DNA of 64,000 bases from Vibrio gallaecicus. Lineage in GTDB: Bacteria > Pseudomonadota > Gammaproteobacteria > Enterobacterales > Vibrionaceae. Shown piece after piece: positions 46,750 to 56,413 of this stretch. Location of the stretch: positions 1,054,001 to 1,118,000 of the forward strand of contig NZ_AP025490.1 in assembly GCF_024347495.1 (NCBI RefSeq), written 5' to 3'. The notes below the pieces were generated by a model that saw only the letters and a program-made list of their open reading frames with translations, had not been told where the DNA came from and did not search any database. Position 1 is the stretch's first letter, and each line of letters opens with the position of its first letter. The position numbers and the translations under genes are program-made.

Positions 46750-49026
46750 TTATAGAGACTCAGTAAATGTACGTGCGATTACGTCAGCTTGTTGCTCTGT
46801 AGTCAGAGAGTTAAAGCGAACAGCGTAACCAGAAACACGAATTGTTAGCTGAGGGTATTTCTCTGGGTGCTTAACTGCGTCTTCTAGAGTACCGCGGTTA
46901 AGAACGTTCACGTTAAGGTGTTGACCACCTTCAATACCAGCTTCGTGGTGGAAGTAACCATCCATTAGACCTGCAAGGTTAGCACGTTGGCTATCTTCTT
47001 CTTTACCTAGTGCATTTGGCACGATAGAGAAAGTGTAAGAGATACCATCTTGTGCATCAGCAAACGGTAGTTTACCAACAGACGTTAGTGACGCTACAGC
47101 ACCTTTCTCATCACGACCGTGCATTGGGTTAGCACCAGGAGCGAAAGGAGCACCAGCACGACGACCGTCTGGAGTGTTACCCGTTTTCTTACCGTATACA
47201 ACGTTAGATGTAATAGTAAGAACTGACTGTGTAGGAATAGAATTACGGTAAGTCTTAAGCTTACGGATCTTGTTCATGAACGTAGAAACAAGTTCACAAG
47301 CAATATCATCTACACGAGAGTCATTGTTACCGTATTTAGGGTAATCGCCTTCGATTTCGAAGTCAGTTGCAATGCCATCTTCGTCACGAACTGGTTTAAC
47401 AGTTGCGTATTTGATTGCAGATAGTGAATCAGCAGCAACAGACAGACCTGCAATACCACAAGCCATAGTACGGCGAACATCACGGTCATGAAGAGCCATT
47501 AGAGATGCTTCGTAGCTGTACTTATCGTGCATGAAGTGGATGCTGTTTAGCGCAGTTACGTACTGCTTAGCTAGCCAATCCATGAATGTGTCTAGGCGAC
47601 CCATTACGTCATCGTAGTTAAGAACTTCATCTGTAATTGCGTCAGACTTAGGACCAACTTGCATTTTCAGTTTTTCATCAACGCCGCCGTTGATTGCGTA
47701 AAGCATTGTTTTCGCAAGGTTAGCACGAGCACCGAAGAACTGCATTTGCTTACCAACGATCATTGGCGATACACAACAAGCGATAGCGTAATCATCAGAC
47801 TCAAGGTCAGGACGCATTAGGTCATCATTTTCGTACTGGATAGAAGAAGTATCAATAGATACCTTCGCACAGAAACGTTTGAAGCCGTCAGGTAATTGCT
47901 CAGACCAAAGAACAGTGATGTTCGGCTCTGGAGAAGGACCCATAGTGTATAGAGAGTTAAGGAAACGGAAGTTCGAACGCGTTACTAGCGTACGACCATC
48001 AATACCCATACCACCCATAGACTCTGTTGCCCAGATTGGGTCGCCAGAGAATAGCTCATCGTACTCAGGAGTACGTAGGAAACGAACCATACGCAGCTTC
48101 ATTACGAAGTGGTCGATCATTTCTTGTGCTTGAACTTCAGTGATGATGCCAGCAGCAATATCACGCTCTAGGTAGATATCTAGGAAAGTCGAAGTACGAC
48201 CAAGAGACATTGCAGCACCGTTTTGAGACTTAACAGCAGCTAGGTAACCGAAGTAAGTCCACTGGATAGCTTCTTGAGCATTTTGAGCTGGCTCAGAAAT
48301 GTCGAAGCCGTAAGTTGCTGCCATTTGCTTGATTTGACCTAGAGCACGATGTTGCTCAGAGATCTCTTCACGAAGCTGCATAGTTGCAGAAAGGTCTTCA
48401 CCGTTTTCGAAACGCTCTTGAAGAGAAGCAAACTGTGCTTGCTTGTCTTTCATTAGGAAATCAATACCGTAAAGTGCTACGCGACGGTAATCACCAATGA
48501 TACGACCACGGCCGTAAGCATCAGGAAGACCTGTTAGAACACCAGATTTACGACATTTTAGGATGTCAGGTGTGTAGATATCGAAAACACCAGCATTGTG
48601 TGTTTTGCGGTATTCTGAGTAGATTTTTGAAACCATAGGGTCAAGAGTTTCACCGTATGCTTTACAAGAACCTTCAACCATACGCACACCACCGTTAGGG
48701 ATGATTGCACGTTTTAGTGGTTTTTCAGTTTGTAGACCAACGATAGTCTCAAGATCTTTTTGGATGTAGCCTGCATCATGAGAAGTGATGGTAGAGATAA
48801 CAGATGTATCGAAATCTACAGGTGCTTTAGTTGCGTTTTCCTGTTTGATACCTTCCATTACCGAAGCCCAAAGCGTATTAGTCGCTTCAGTACCCTCAGA
48901 AACTAGGAAAGACTCGTCGCCTTCATATGGCGTGTAGTTCTTTTGAATGAAATCACGAACGTTTACTTCGCTTTGCCACTCACCTGCAGCAAAATCTTCC
49001 CAAGCTTTAGCAAATTGCTCTGCCAT
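46750..49026 (-). CDS. pflB: Formate C-acetyltransferase (pyruvate formate-lyase)
   Basis: Anaerobic glycyl-radical enzyme that converts pyruvate and CoA to acetyl-CoA and formate. It has 758 residues. The catalytic cysteine pair is Cys417-Cys418 (IACCVSP) and the radical glycine is Gly733 in [16 protein letters not shown] precedes the ATG. Unlike E. coli, no focA formate channel is upstream; instead a DUF3360 transporter gene lies there. Confidence 0.97.
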   Translation of the reverse strand: MAEQFAKAWEDFAAGEWQSEVNVRDFIQKNYTPYEGDESFLVSEGTEATNTLWASVMEGIKQENATKAPVDFDTSVISTITSHDAGYIQKDLETIVGLQTEKPLKRAIIPNGGVRMVEGSCKAYGETLDPMVSKIYSEYRKTHNAGVFDIYTPDILKCRKSGVLTGLPDAYGRGRIIGDYRRVALYGIDFLMKDKQAQFASLQERFENGEDLSATMQLREEISEQHRALGQIKQMAATYGFDISEPAQNAQEAIQWTYFGYLAAVKSQNGAAMSLGRTSTFLDIYLERDIAAGIITEVQAQEMIDHFVMKLRMVRFLRTPEYDELFSGDPIWATESMGGMGIDGRTLVTRSNFRFLNSLYTMGPSPEPNITVLWSEQLPDGFKRFCAKVSIDTSSIQYENDDLMRPDLESDDYAIACCVSPMIVGKQMQFFGARANLAKTMLYAINGGVDEKLKMQVGPKSDAITDEVLNYDDVMGRLDTFMDWLAKQYVTALNSIHFMHDKYSYEASLMALHDRDVRRTMACGIAGLSVAADSLSAIKYATVKPVRDEDGIATDFEIEGDYPKYGNNDSRVDDIACELVSTFMNKIRKLKTYRNSIPTQSVLTITSNVVYGKKTGNTPDGRRAGAPFAPGANPMHGRDEKGAVASLTSVGKLPFADAQDGISYTFSIVPNALGKEEDSQRANLAGLMDGYFHHEAGIEGGQHLNVNVLNRGTLEDAVKHPEKYPQLTIRVSGYAVRFNSLTTEQQADVIARTFTESL

Positions 49027-49364
49027 GACATACCTACCTTTTTAGTAGAAAAAACAAGTACTTTAACACTGTTGAGCCAGTGCCCCGTATGGGTAGTACA
49101 CTCTTATTAATAACAATATGTATTATCACATTTATTTCATATGATTATATATATTGTCATTATTACTTTAAATGGTGTCTCATTTCTATGTATTCAAGAA
49201 TACGCTAAAATTTTTTTGCAAAACTTAAACTAAATCAATAAATGCTAACAAAAGTTGAAAATTAACTAAAAAAGTTGGGTGGTAGGCTATACCACCCAAA
49301 CTATTTTTTAATCTGCATAGCAAATATTGCTTATATTACGTATCCGCCATGCATTTAGACCAAA
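49027..49364. other. Gene-free region upstream of pflB
   Basis: AT-rich, holding the pflB promoter region and the DUF3360 terminator. I did not find a two-arm FNR box here by eye; only a single TTGAT half-site (minus strand, near 49233) is present. Confidence 0.5.
49268..49305 (-). terminator. Terminator of the DUF3360 gene
   Basis: TTGGGTGGT/ACCACCCAA stem with loop AGGCTAT; the minus-strand transcript continues into CTTTTTTAG. Confidence 0.85.
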
Positions 49365-50906
49365 TTATAGCCAAGCCTTTAGACCATATTGACTTTCAAG
49401 CATACCAACTGCAAGCATAGCGACTAAACAGATAACGAGTACACCAACTGGGATAACAATCTTATCTACAAATGATAGGCGCTTCGCACGCTCTTTATCA
49501 CCAATTAGACCGTTGTTATCAAGAAGCATCGTCAGTGCCCATGCTAATACTGGGTTAACAACTGCAGAACCGAAGATACAGATACCAGCAGCTTGAGAGT
49601 CTTTCGAGTCTTTAACCATTTGCATACCAGCTTCAAGAAGAGGTAGTGATACACCAACAAGTAGCGCAACACGCATCACTGGTGGCCATACTGCAACATC
49701 CATAGGGAAGCCAAGAATCGCAACAATGATACATAGAGAACCAAGTAAGATTGCGCCACCAGGGATTGGACGTTTCGCGATTGCCGCTGGGATCATGTAA
49801 GTACCCCAAGAAGAAGTGATGTTACCGCCACCGACTGCTGTACCAACCATTTGGCGAACAGAACACATAGTCATTGTGTCATCTACGTCCATCAGTACTT
49901 TTTCAGATCTTTTCGGGTAATTCAGCTCTTGGAAGATACGGTGACCTAGGAAGTCAGGTGACCACATAGCAACAGCAAGAATTGCAAACGGTAGAGAAGC
50001 AATGAAGTGCTCTACGTTTGGTAGACCAAGCATCCAACCTTCAGAAGTAGAACCCCACCAGTAAACTGGGTTTAGGTTAGGAATACCCATTTCAGTTTCG
50101 AACACGATATCGAAACCAGCACCTAGTACAAGTGCAATAGCAAGGCCTGTGAACGCACAAACTGGGATAGCTAACCAACGCTTGTTTACTTTTGCTAAGA
50201 AAGCGTAGATAGCAATAGTGATCGCAAGAACAATTAAACCCACGTAACCCATGCTGCCAGCTTCAACCGTAGAAGATTGAAGACCAACCGCCCAAGCTTG
50301 AATTGAGTTAATTTGGCTCATGGTACCGGTGAGACCTAAGAAAATGAGCAAGCCACCTGCTGTGCCCTCGGAAGTGAGGTTTACAAGTTTAGAGCCGCCT
50401 TTTAGGAAACTTAGGATTAAACCGAAGACACCGATAAGGATTGCCAATGCAAGAGGGTGAGCACCAGCTAAAGCGATGGTACCGATAAGAGGGATCATTG
50501 GGCCGTGGTTACCGGCAAGGTTTGCTTTAGGGTTGAAGAAACCAGAGGCAAGAATACAGAAAAGTAGTGCAGGGATAAGCATTTCTACACGAGCTACTTC
50601 AATTGCAAACTCTTTACCAAGGTTCACGTGATCCCAAGCTTGAGTCAGGCCATCAGCCCAAGACATCATTACTGCTGAGTACATCGCGATAATGCCGATA
50701 GTACCAGCAAGTGCAGGAACCAAATCTTCAAGTTCAAAACGGAAATCACGACCTGGCAAGTTCAACCCGAAGCGGCGTGGCTTCATGATTTGCAGTTCGT
50801 GGTCTAGGTAATCTGAGCGGTTTTCAAACTCAGATGCAGGTCGGTGAAGCTCTTGATAGCTTTTCTCTTCTACTTCAGAGTTCTTATTGTTGACAACGTC
50901 TGACAT
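49365..50906 (-). CDS. DUF3360-family membrane transporter, substrate unknown
   Basis: A 513-residue integral membrane protein with a roughly 70-residue cytoplasmic N-terminus and about 12-14 hydrophobic segments. It matches the DUF3360 family common in Vibrio. Internal features (NHGPMIPLIGTIALAG, VGGGNITSSWGTYM) suggest an inverted-repeat fold like the nucleobase-cation (NCS2)/SulP superfamily, but this is inference. It is encoded upstream of pflB on the same strand, with its own terminator. An FNR-like box lies about 200 bases upstream. A role in anaerobic carboxylate or formate exchange is possible but unproven. Confidence 0.8.
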   Translation of the reverse strand: MSDVVNNKNSEVEEKSYQELHRPASEFENRSDYLDHELQIMKPRRFGLNLPGRDFRFELEDLVPALAGTIGIIAMYSAVMMSWADGLTQAWDHVNLGKEFAIEVARVEMLIPALLFCILASGFFNPKANLAGNHGPMIPLIGTIALAGAHPLALAILIGVFGLILSFLKGGSKLVNLTSEGTAGGLLIFLGLTGTMSQINSIQAWAVGLQSSTVEAGSMGYVGLIVLAITIAIYAFLAKVNKRWLAIPVCAFTGLAIALVLGAGFDIVFETEMGIPNLNPVYWWGSTSEGWMLGLPNVEHFIASLPFAILAVAMWSPDFLGHRIFQELNYPKRSEKVLMDVDDTMTMCSVRQMVGTAVGGGNITSSWGTYMIPAAIAKRPIPGGAILLGSLCIIVAILGFPMDVAVWPPVMRVALLVGVSLPLLEAGMQMVKDSKDSQAAGICIFGSAVVNPVLAWALTMLLDNNGLIGDKERAKRLSFVDKIVIPVGVLVICLVAMLAVGMLESQYGLKAWL

Positions 50907-51342
50907 AGATTCCTCATATTTTAATTGTTAGTAATTCTAAAATTGAATTCTATAAACCCGCATCCTGCGGTATTTCCTTTATGACTCAACCGCCAAATAG
51001 CTGTTGCACGTCATGCATGTGCTTAATATAGCTAAGTTGAAAGAAATGTTTGGTACTTTTTAGTACCTTAACTTTGCGTTGGAGTCTAACAAGCTTACCC
51101 TTTAGGGTGATTGATCTTGATCACTTTATGAGTGTATGTGAAAGAAAGCTACATAAATGCTCAATTAGTTATATGTGCGTTGAATAAAAGTGTAATTTGT
51201 TTTCATAACTTGACGTTTATACTCGAAAGACTAAGTTTTAAACGTATAAGACAATAAATAACTAATTATTGGCGTATTATTTGCTTACTTATTGATAGTG
51301 ATTAAATTTTGGCGAGCTGTTGCCACCGACAGGGATATAAAA
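50907..51342. other. Divergent gene-free region with FNR-like box
   Basis: 436 bases between the DUF3360 gene and the 493-residue lipoprotein gene, with no other gene. AGGGATAT is the lipoprotein ribosome binding site. The FNR-like site is listed separately. Confidence 0.55.
51111..51124. promoter_or_regulatory. FNR-like box
   Basis: TTGAT-CTTG-ATCAC matches the FNR consensus TTGAT-N4-ATCAA at 9 of 10 positions. It lies roughly 205 bases from the DUF3360 start and 219 from the lipoprotein start, so it could serve either. Confidence 0.5.
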
Positions 51343-52824
51343 ATGAATACAACAAAAATGTTGCCGCTTGTGGCAGTAATGACAGGGCTATTGGCAGGTT
51401 GTGGCGGGAGCAGCAGCGGAGGCGGGGGCGGTGCTCCAGCAAAAACAAAGATTGATCTGGAATTCGTAAAAGTTGAAGAAAAGGATGCATCGACAGTTGC
51501 CTCTTGTAAATTCTACGATAGAACTCGAACGGTCATAGAAAATAACGGTATCGAAGATATTACAACCAAGGCTTTGATTGCTAAACCAATTGAAGACTCT
51601 CTTAATAGTTTATTATCAATTGTTTATTCTGACGCTGATGGTGAATTACAATCTTCCTCTCAAGAGTTTGTAAATGATGGTGTCGTTACCGTTGTCATTG
51701 ATGACATTCCTGATGGTGGCTACCTGAATATACGAGAGCAAGTAGGTTTTGATGTCTACGTTACGTCTTATTCAAAAGAACTGCTTGAAGCTAACGCTGA
51801 TAATATGTCAAAAATGCTTTTAACAGCGGTTAGCCCAATCCCATCGTTATCCTGTACTACTGGCAGTAATCTAATTGAGATTACAAAAAATGGGATAAGG
51901 TATTTAAATACAACAGACAATACATCGGGTGATTCAGCTGTTTTTCCATATCATTTTACCTCAGATCTAGAGTCTGAAACTTCAAATAACCCTGAGGTGG
52001 TTATCAATACTGATTTTCAAGCTTTGAACACGGATATTACTCTTATCACTCAGTACAGAGCGGATAATAGTTTGTTCCAATATGGATTTGAAGATTGGAA
52101 TGCAGGCAGTATTGAAATGTCATATACAGGTTCTAGTGAAACAATTAGCCGTCCTTCATCTGTGGTATACAATGATCTAGAGATCGGTGTTGTTTACAAA
52201 AACACAGACAAAGTATTAATGACTGTTCCTAACTCAACAAATACTTACTATCACACAAGTGCGTTGCGCGACGGAGAACAATGGTTCGCTAAAACAGAAG
52301 GTACACCTGTAGCAAGTTGGGCTGCTGAGCTAAATGTTCCTATGGACGATACTTGGACCCTTAGTGTAGACGAGTCGGATTTGTTCAATACCTCAACTTT
52401 AGCCGATGTAGATGCGAATCTTTCAAACCAAGCTAATAATGCACTAGTTGTTGATTTAACTAATAGCATAACCATTGGTTCAGTCGATAATGGTATACAG
52501 CGTATTACGCTAAAACCAAATTCTAATTCTGTTGATACCCAATTGCATACTATTTACAGCTTTACACAAGATTCTGTGATTGTTCCAAAAATCGAAGTGA
52601 TAGATGCTTCTGATTTAACAACTTACTCTTTACAGCAAAACTACTGGTTTACAGAGAGTGACGAAGATTTAGATATTCGTTTCGTACTTGATGGCTTTAA
52701 TACTACTGCACTATCAGATTCAGCTTATGATCCGCATGGGTTAATTTTAGATGAAAGCAAAAGAGTCGAAATTAAAGCACAAAGTAAAAGTACTAAATTC
52801 ATTTCGGTTCAACGCGCACAGTAA
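51343..52824 (+). CDS. Predicted lipoprotein of unknown function
   Basis: A 493-residue protein I do not recognise. The lipobox LLAGC puts the lipidated Cys at residue 20, followed by a Gly/Ser-rich tether (GGSSSGGGGG). No Asp at +2 is present, so it is likely sorted to the outer membrane. The rest is acidic, rich in Thr, Ser, Asn and Asp and predicted beta, without obvious catalytic motifs; a DIPDGGYLNIREQVGFDVYV stretch resembles a carbohydrate- or fibronectin-type strand pattern. The ATG at 51343 has AGGGAT upstream; in-frame codons back to 51292 are not needed. It is followed by its own terminator. Confidence 0.75.
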   Translation: MNTTKMLPLVAVMTGLLAGCGGSSSGGGGGAPAKTKIDLEFVKVEEKDASTVASCKFYDRTRTVIENNGIEDITTKALIAKPIEDSLNSLLSIVYSDADGELQSSSQEFVNDGVVTVVIDDIPDGGYLNIREQVGFDVYVTSYSKELLEANADNMSKMLLTAVSPIPSLSCTTGSNLIEITKNGIRYLNTTDNTSGDSAVFPYHFTSDLESETSNNPEVVINTDFQALNTDITLITQYRADNSLFQYGFEDWNAGSIEMSYTGSSETISRPSSVVYNDLEIGVVYKNTDKVLMTVPNSTNTYYHTSALRDGEQWFAKTEGTPVASWAAELNVPMDDTWTLSVDESDLFNTSTLADVDANLSNQANNALVVDLTNSITIGSVDNGIQRITLKPNSNSVDTQLHTIYSFTQDSVIVPKIEVIDASDLTTYSLQQNYWFTESDEDLDIRFVLDGFNTTALSDSAYDPHGLILDESKRVEIKAQSKSTKFISVQRAQ

Positions 52825-52854
52825 GCTGCTTGTGTAACATTTTTGAAACTAATT

Positions 52855-52880
52855 AAAGCCCCTTGATTGGGGCTTTTTTA
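52855..52880 (+). terminator. Terminator of the 493-residue lipoprotein gene
   Basis: AAAGCCCC-TTGATT-GGGGCTTTTTT. Confidence 0.93.
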
Positions 52881-53067
52881 TAAATACTATTCACCAAAAT
52901 GAGAAGAAAACGCTACCTATTGCATAATCAATCAGAGTGAATTGCTATTTATTCTTAATTCTCAAGGTTAATAATTTGTTGCATGTTGTTTCGCGTGGTG
53001 CTAGTTTGTATCGCATGAAAAGGTCGGAGTACCTTGCAGTTATCATAGAACTTGGGAGAAAAAGCGC

Positions 53068-53838
53068 ATGAAAGATGTACCAGCGCTGGATATAAAAGAT
53101 CTGCATAAGACGTTTGGTCAAAATGAAGTGTTAAAAGGGATTTCACTTTCTGCGCATAAAGGAGACGTGGTATCTATCATCGGTTCTTCCGGTTCAGGCA
53201 AAAGTACCTTCCTAAGATGTATCAACCTTTTAGAAACTCCAACTGCAGGCGAAATTTGGGTTAATGGTGAATTAATTCAAATGAAAAACAATCGCCAAGG
53301 GGTTTCTGTTCCTTCCAATGAAAAACAAGTTCAGCGTATCCGCTCTCGTCTCGCAATGGTATTCCAAGGTTTTAACCTATGGTCTCACTTAACGGTGCTT
53401 GAAAATGTCATTGAAGCGCCTGTTCATGTACTTGGTGTACCTAAAGCTCAAGCAATTGAAAATGCAGAGTTGTTACTAAAAAAAGTCGGCTTGTACGAAC
53501 GTAAAGATTATTACCCAGGTCACTTGTCTGGCGGGCAACAGCAACGTGCAGCAATTGCACGAGCACTCGCTGTAGATCCTGAAGTTATGCTATTTGATGA
53601 ACCAACGTCTGCACTTGATCCAGAATTAGTCGGTGAAGTTCTTGGCGTAATGCGAGACTTGGCTGAAGAAGGCAGAACTATGTTAGTTGTGACACACGAA
53701 ATGGCTTTTGCCCGTGACGTATCTAACCATGTGATGTTTTTACACCAAGGATTAGTGGAAGAACAGGGTGATCCAGCTAAACTCTTTACGCAGCCTGAGT
53801 CTGAACGCTTACAACAATTTATATCATCTATTTACTAA
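53068..53838 (+). CDS. artP: Basic amino-acid ABC transporter ATPase (HisP/ArtP-like)
   Basis: ATP-binding subunit of 256 residues. Walker A GSSGSGKST is near 38-46, the Q-loop is FQGFNLW near 99, the signature LSGGQQQR is near 154-161, Walker B is LFDEPTSALD near 174-183, and the H-loop is THE. The insertion with RQGVSVPSNEKQ before the Q-loop is as in HisP. First gene of a four-gene importer cluster. Family and order fit arginine/lysine/ornithine/histidine importers; the symbol is provisional. Confidence 0.9.
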   Translation: MKDVPALDIKDLHKTFGQNEVLKGISLSAHKGDVVSIIGSSGSGKSTFLRCINLLETPTAGEIWVNGELIQMKNNRQGVSVPSNEKQVQRIRSRLAMVFQGFNLWSHLTVLENVIEAPVHVLGVPKAQAIENAELLLKKVGLYERKDYYPGHLSGGQQQRAAIARALAVDPEVMLFDEPTSALDPELVGEVLGVMRDLAEEGRTMLVVTHEMAFARDVSNHVMFLHQGLVEEQGDPAKLFTQPESERLQQFISSIY

Positions 53839-53960
53839 GGATTCGTTCTCCTCTGTAAATCGACATCAAATTAAAACAGCAATACTTAAACGATTAAGTA
53901 TTGTGCTAACAATAAAACACAACATAAGAAATACAATCTCAATCACAGGAGTATAGGGAT

Positions 53961-54731
53961 ATGAAAAAGTGGTTATTAGTAGCAGCACTTGCTGCAACAG
54001 CTGCAACGGGCGTAGCGCAAGCTAAGGAATGGAAAACAGTTCGTTTTGGTATTGAAGGTGCTTACCCTCCATTTAGCTGGACAGAAGCCGATGGTTCTCT
54101 AAAAGGTTTTGATGTCGATATGGCAAACGCACTTTGTACCGAAATGCAAGTGAAGTGTAAGATCGTTGCTCAAGATTGGGATGGTATTATTCCATCACTG
54201 CTTGCTCGTAAATACGATGCAATTATCGCAGCAATGTCTATTACTGAAGAACGTAAAAAGAAAATCGACTTCACAGGTAAGTACGCTCTTATCCCAAACA
54301 AATTTATCGCTAAAAAAGGCGCAGGCATTAATTTTGATGATCTAAGTGGTCAAAAAATTGCGGTTCAGCGTGCAACAACTCACGATAAGTATCTAACAGA
54401 TAACTACGGCGACAAAGTAAGCATTGTTCGTTACGGTTCTTTTGATGAAGCATATTTAGACCTTGCTAATGGTCGTGTAGTTGCCGTTTTAGGTGATGCC
54501 TCTGCACTTGAAGAAGGTGTTCTGAATAAAGCTGGTGGTGAAGCATACGAATTCGTAGGTCCATCACTTACTGACCCTAAATGGTTCGGTGATGGCTTTG
54601 GTATTGCACTGCGTAAACAAGATAAAGATCTAACTAAAAAACTTGATGCAGCAATCCTTTCATTACGTGAAAAAGGTGTTTACCAAGACATCGCGGCTAA
54701 ATACTTCAACTACGATGTATACGGTCAATAA
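53961..54731 (+). CDS. artI: Periplasmic basic amino-acid binding protein (ArtI/LAO-like)
   Basis: Solute-binding protein of 256 residues with a Sec signal peptide (MKKWLLVAALAATAATGVAQA, cut after 21). VRFGIEGAYPPFSW and GFDVDMANALC are the SBP family 3 signature. SITEERKKKIDFTG and the DYGS-like segment follow the lysine/arginine/ornithine and histidine binding proteins. The acidic ligand residues (Asp near the N-lobe hinge) fit a cationic ligand. A GC-rich stem-loop after the gene may raise its mRNA level over the permease genes. Confidence 0.9.
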   Translation: MKKWLLVAALAATAATGVAQAKEWKTVRFGIEGAYPPFSWTEADGSLKGFDVDMANALCTEMQVKCKIVAQDWDGIIPSLLARKYDAIIAAMSITEERKKKIDFTGKYALIPNKFIAKKGAGINFDDLSGQKIAVQRATTHDKYLTDNYGDKVSIVRYGSFDEAYLDLANGRVVAVLGDASALEEGVLNKAGGEAYEFVGPSLTDPKWFGDGFGIALRKQDKDLTKKLDAAILSLREKGVYQDIAAKYFNYDVYGQ

Positions 54732-54753
54732 TACATAGAGTGTTAAGTATGTA

Positions 54754-54774
54754 GGGAGAGGGTAAGCCTCTCCC
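54754..54774 (+). other. Intra-operon stem-loop after artI
   Basis: GGGAGAGG-GTAAG-CCTCTCCC, a perfect 8-bp GC-rich stem without a full T-tract, between the binding-protein and permease genes. Likely an mRNA stabiliser or partial terminator giving excess binding protein. Confidence 0.65.
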
Positions 54775-54819
54775 TATTTATATCTCTACCAACTTTTTCG
54801 CTGTTTGTTGGAATTTATT

Positions 54820-55560
54820 ATGTTTGATTTACAAGGTTACGAAGCCTCTATTTTAAGTGGGGCTCTGCTTACCATTGAAGTTGCCCTTCTTTCGCTGATC
54901 TTAGCCATGGTTCTTGGGATGCTAGGAGCATTAGCAAAGCTAGCGCCTTACCGCTGGGCTCGTGCAATCGCAACACTCTACACAACTGTTATTCGCGGTA
55001 TTCCTGACCTAGTGTTGATGATGCTGATCTTCTTTGGTGGACAAATCCTTTTAAATAACAGTTTGTACTCCATCAATGAGTGGTTAAATGAATGGTTTAC
55101 TTCGAGTGATCCAAACCATGAGTGGACGTCTTATCTCCCTGATTATATTGATGTAAGTCCATTTGTTGCTGGCGTATTAACCATTGGTTTTATTTTTGGC
55201 GCTTATATGGCTGAAACCTTCCGTGGTGCAATTATGGCGGTTGATCATGGAGAAATGGAAGCTGCAAAAGCTTACGGTATGAGCCCTGTATTGGCATTTC
55301 GCCGAATCTTACTACCACAAATGATACGACATGCATTACCTGGTTTTGGTAACAATTGGTTGGTATTGCTAAAAACAACAGCGTTAGTGTCTATCATCGG
55401 GTTAGAAGATATGGTTCGAGTCAGTGCGTTAGCTGCGGGTTCAACGAAAATGCCATTTACTTTTTATATGACCGTTGCTTTGATCTTCTTATTCTTTACT
55501 AGTGTATCGACAGGCGCATTAAAGCTTGTTGAACGCAAATTTAGTATCCACGCGAGGTAA
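54820..55560 (+). CDS. artQ: Basic amino-acid ABC transporter permease 1 (HisQ/ArtQ-like)
   Basis: Inner-membrane permease of 246 residues with five to six helices and the cytoplasmic EAA loop EMEAAKAYGMSPVLAFRRILLPQ that contacts the ATPase. TVIRGIPDLVLMMLIFFGG is typical of HisQ. The ATG at 54820 begins MFDLQGYEAS; an upstream in-frame TTG is not preferred. It is 2 bases from the next permease gene. Confidence 0.9.
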   Translation: MFDLQGYEASILSGALLTIEVALLSLILAMVLGMLGALAKLAPYRWARAIATLYTTVIRGIPDLVLMMLIFFGGQILLNNSLYSINEWLNEWFTSSDPNHEWTSYLPDYIDVSPFVAGVLTIGFIFGAYMAETFRGAIMAVDHGEMEAAKAYGMSPVLAFRRILLPQMIRHALPGFGNNWLVLLKTTALVSIIGLEDMVRVSALAAGSTKMPFTFYMTVALIFLFFTSVSTGALKLVERKFSIHAR

Positions 55561-55562
55561 CT

Positions 55563-56240
55563 ATGGATTTTTCATTGATAGTTGAAAGCCTACCTATTTA
55601 CCTTGACGGTTTGTGGACGACAACTTGGCTTGTATGCTTAGCTTTGGTTCTTGGTTTAGCGATTGCAATTCCATTAGCTATTGCACGTAATAGCCCTAAC
55701 ATGCTGATTAATGCACCGTCATGGTCATTTATCTACTTTTTCCGTGGTACGCCATTACTCGTGCAGCTCTACCTAATTTATTATGGTATGGATCAGTTTT
55801 TCCCAGTAAAAGATACACTTTGGGAGCATGCTTGGTTTTGCGCACTTGTCGCGTTTGTTTTAAATACCTCTGCTTATACAGCCGAGATAATACGCGGTGC
55901 TATTAATGGTTTACCTAAAGGTGAAGTAGAAGCAGCAAAAGCGTATGGAATGAGCACAGCAAAAACTTACCGACGAATTATTTTGCCGAGTGCATTACGC
56001 AGAGCTTTACCGGCTTACAGTAACGAAGTTATTTTCATGCTGCATGGTTCAGCTGTTGCAGGCATTGTAACAATTATGGACTTAACCGGTGCAGCAAGAC
56101 TGGTTAACTCACGTTACTATGCGCCTTTTGAATCGTTTTTGACGGCTGGTTTGTTCTACATGGGGCTGACGTTTATCATCATTGCGATTTTTAAATATGC
56201 AGAGAAACGTTTCCTTGCTTATTTAAGACCTCTTAGTTAA
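55563..56240 (+). CDS. artM: Basic amino-acid ABC transporter permease 2 (HisM/ArtM-like)
   Basis: Second permease, 225 residues. FFRGTPLLVQLYLIYYG near 59 and the EAA loop EVEAAKAYGMSTAKTYRRIILPSALRRALPAYSNE near 121 match HisM/ArtM. It heterodimerises with the preceding permease. Last gene of the importer cluster, followed by a strong terminator. Confidence 0.9.
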   Translation: MDFSLIVESLPIYLDGLWTTTWLVCLALVLGLAIAIPLAIARNSPNMLINAPSWSFIYFFRGTPLLVQLYLIYYGMDQFFPVKDTLWEHAWFCALVAFVLNTSAYTAEIIRGAINGLPKGEVEAAKAYGMSTAKTYRRIILPSALRRALPAYSNEVIFMLHGSAVAGIVTIMDLTGAARLVNSRYYAPFESFLTAGLFYMGLTFIIIAIFKYAEKRFLAYLRPLS

Positions 56241-56241
56241 T

Positions 56242-56272
56242 AAAAAAACAGCGCCTCTGGGCGCTGTTTTTG
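56242..56272 (+). terminator. Terminator of the amino-acid ABC operon
   Basis: AAAACAGCGCC-TCT-GGGCGCTGTTTT with flanking A- and T-tracts. Confidence 0.93.
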
Positions 56273-56413
56273 GTTTTATAAACTTATTTTTCTTAAGAGC
56301 CACATTTGAAATTGTTAATTTAATTCAGAAATATAAATTCGGTGCACTATATAGATTGACCAAATTGAAACTGTGGCTACACTCGGCGTAATTTTTTAAT
56401 GTGTGAAAAAGTA

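Noticed and set aside
49027..49260. FNR or ArcA site upstream of pflB
   Set aside because: Only isolated half-sites with wrong spacing were found by eye; expected biologically but not shown by the sequence.
52921..53000. ARG box (ArgR operator) upstream of the amino-acid ABC operon
   Set aside because: A TGAAT and an ATTC element are present but the spacing does not fit the ArgR palindrome.
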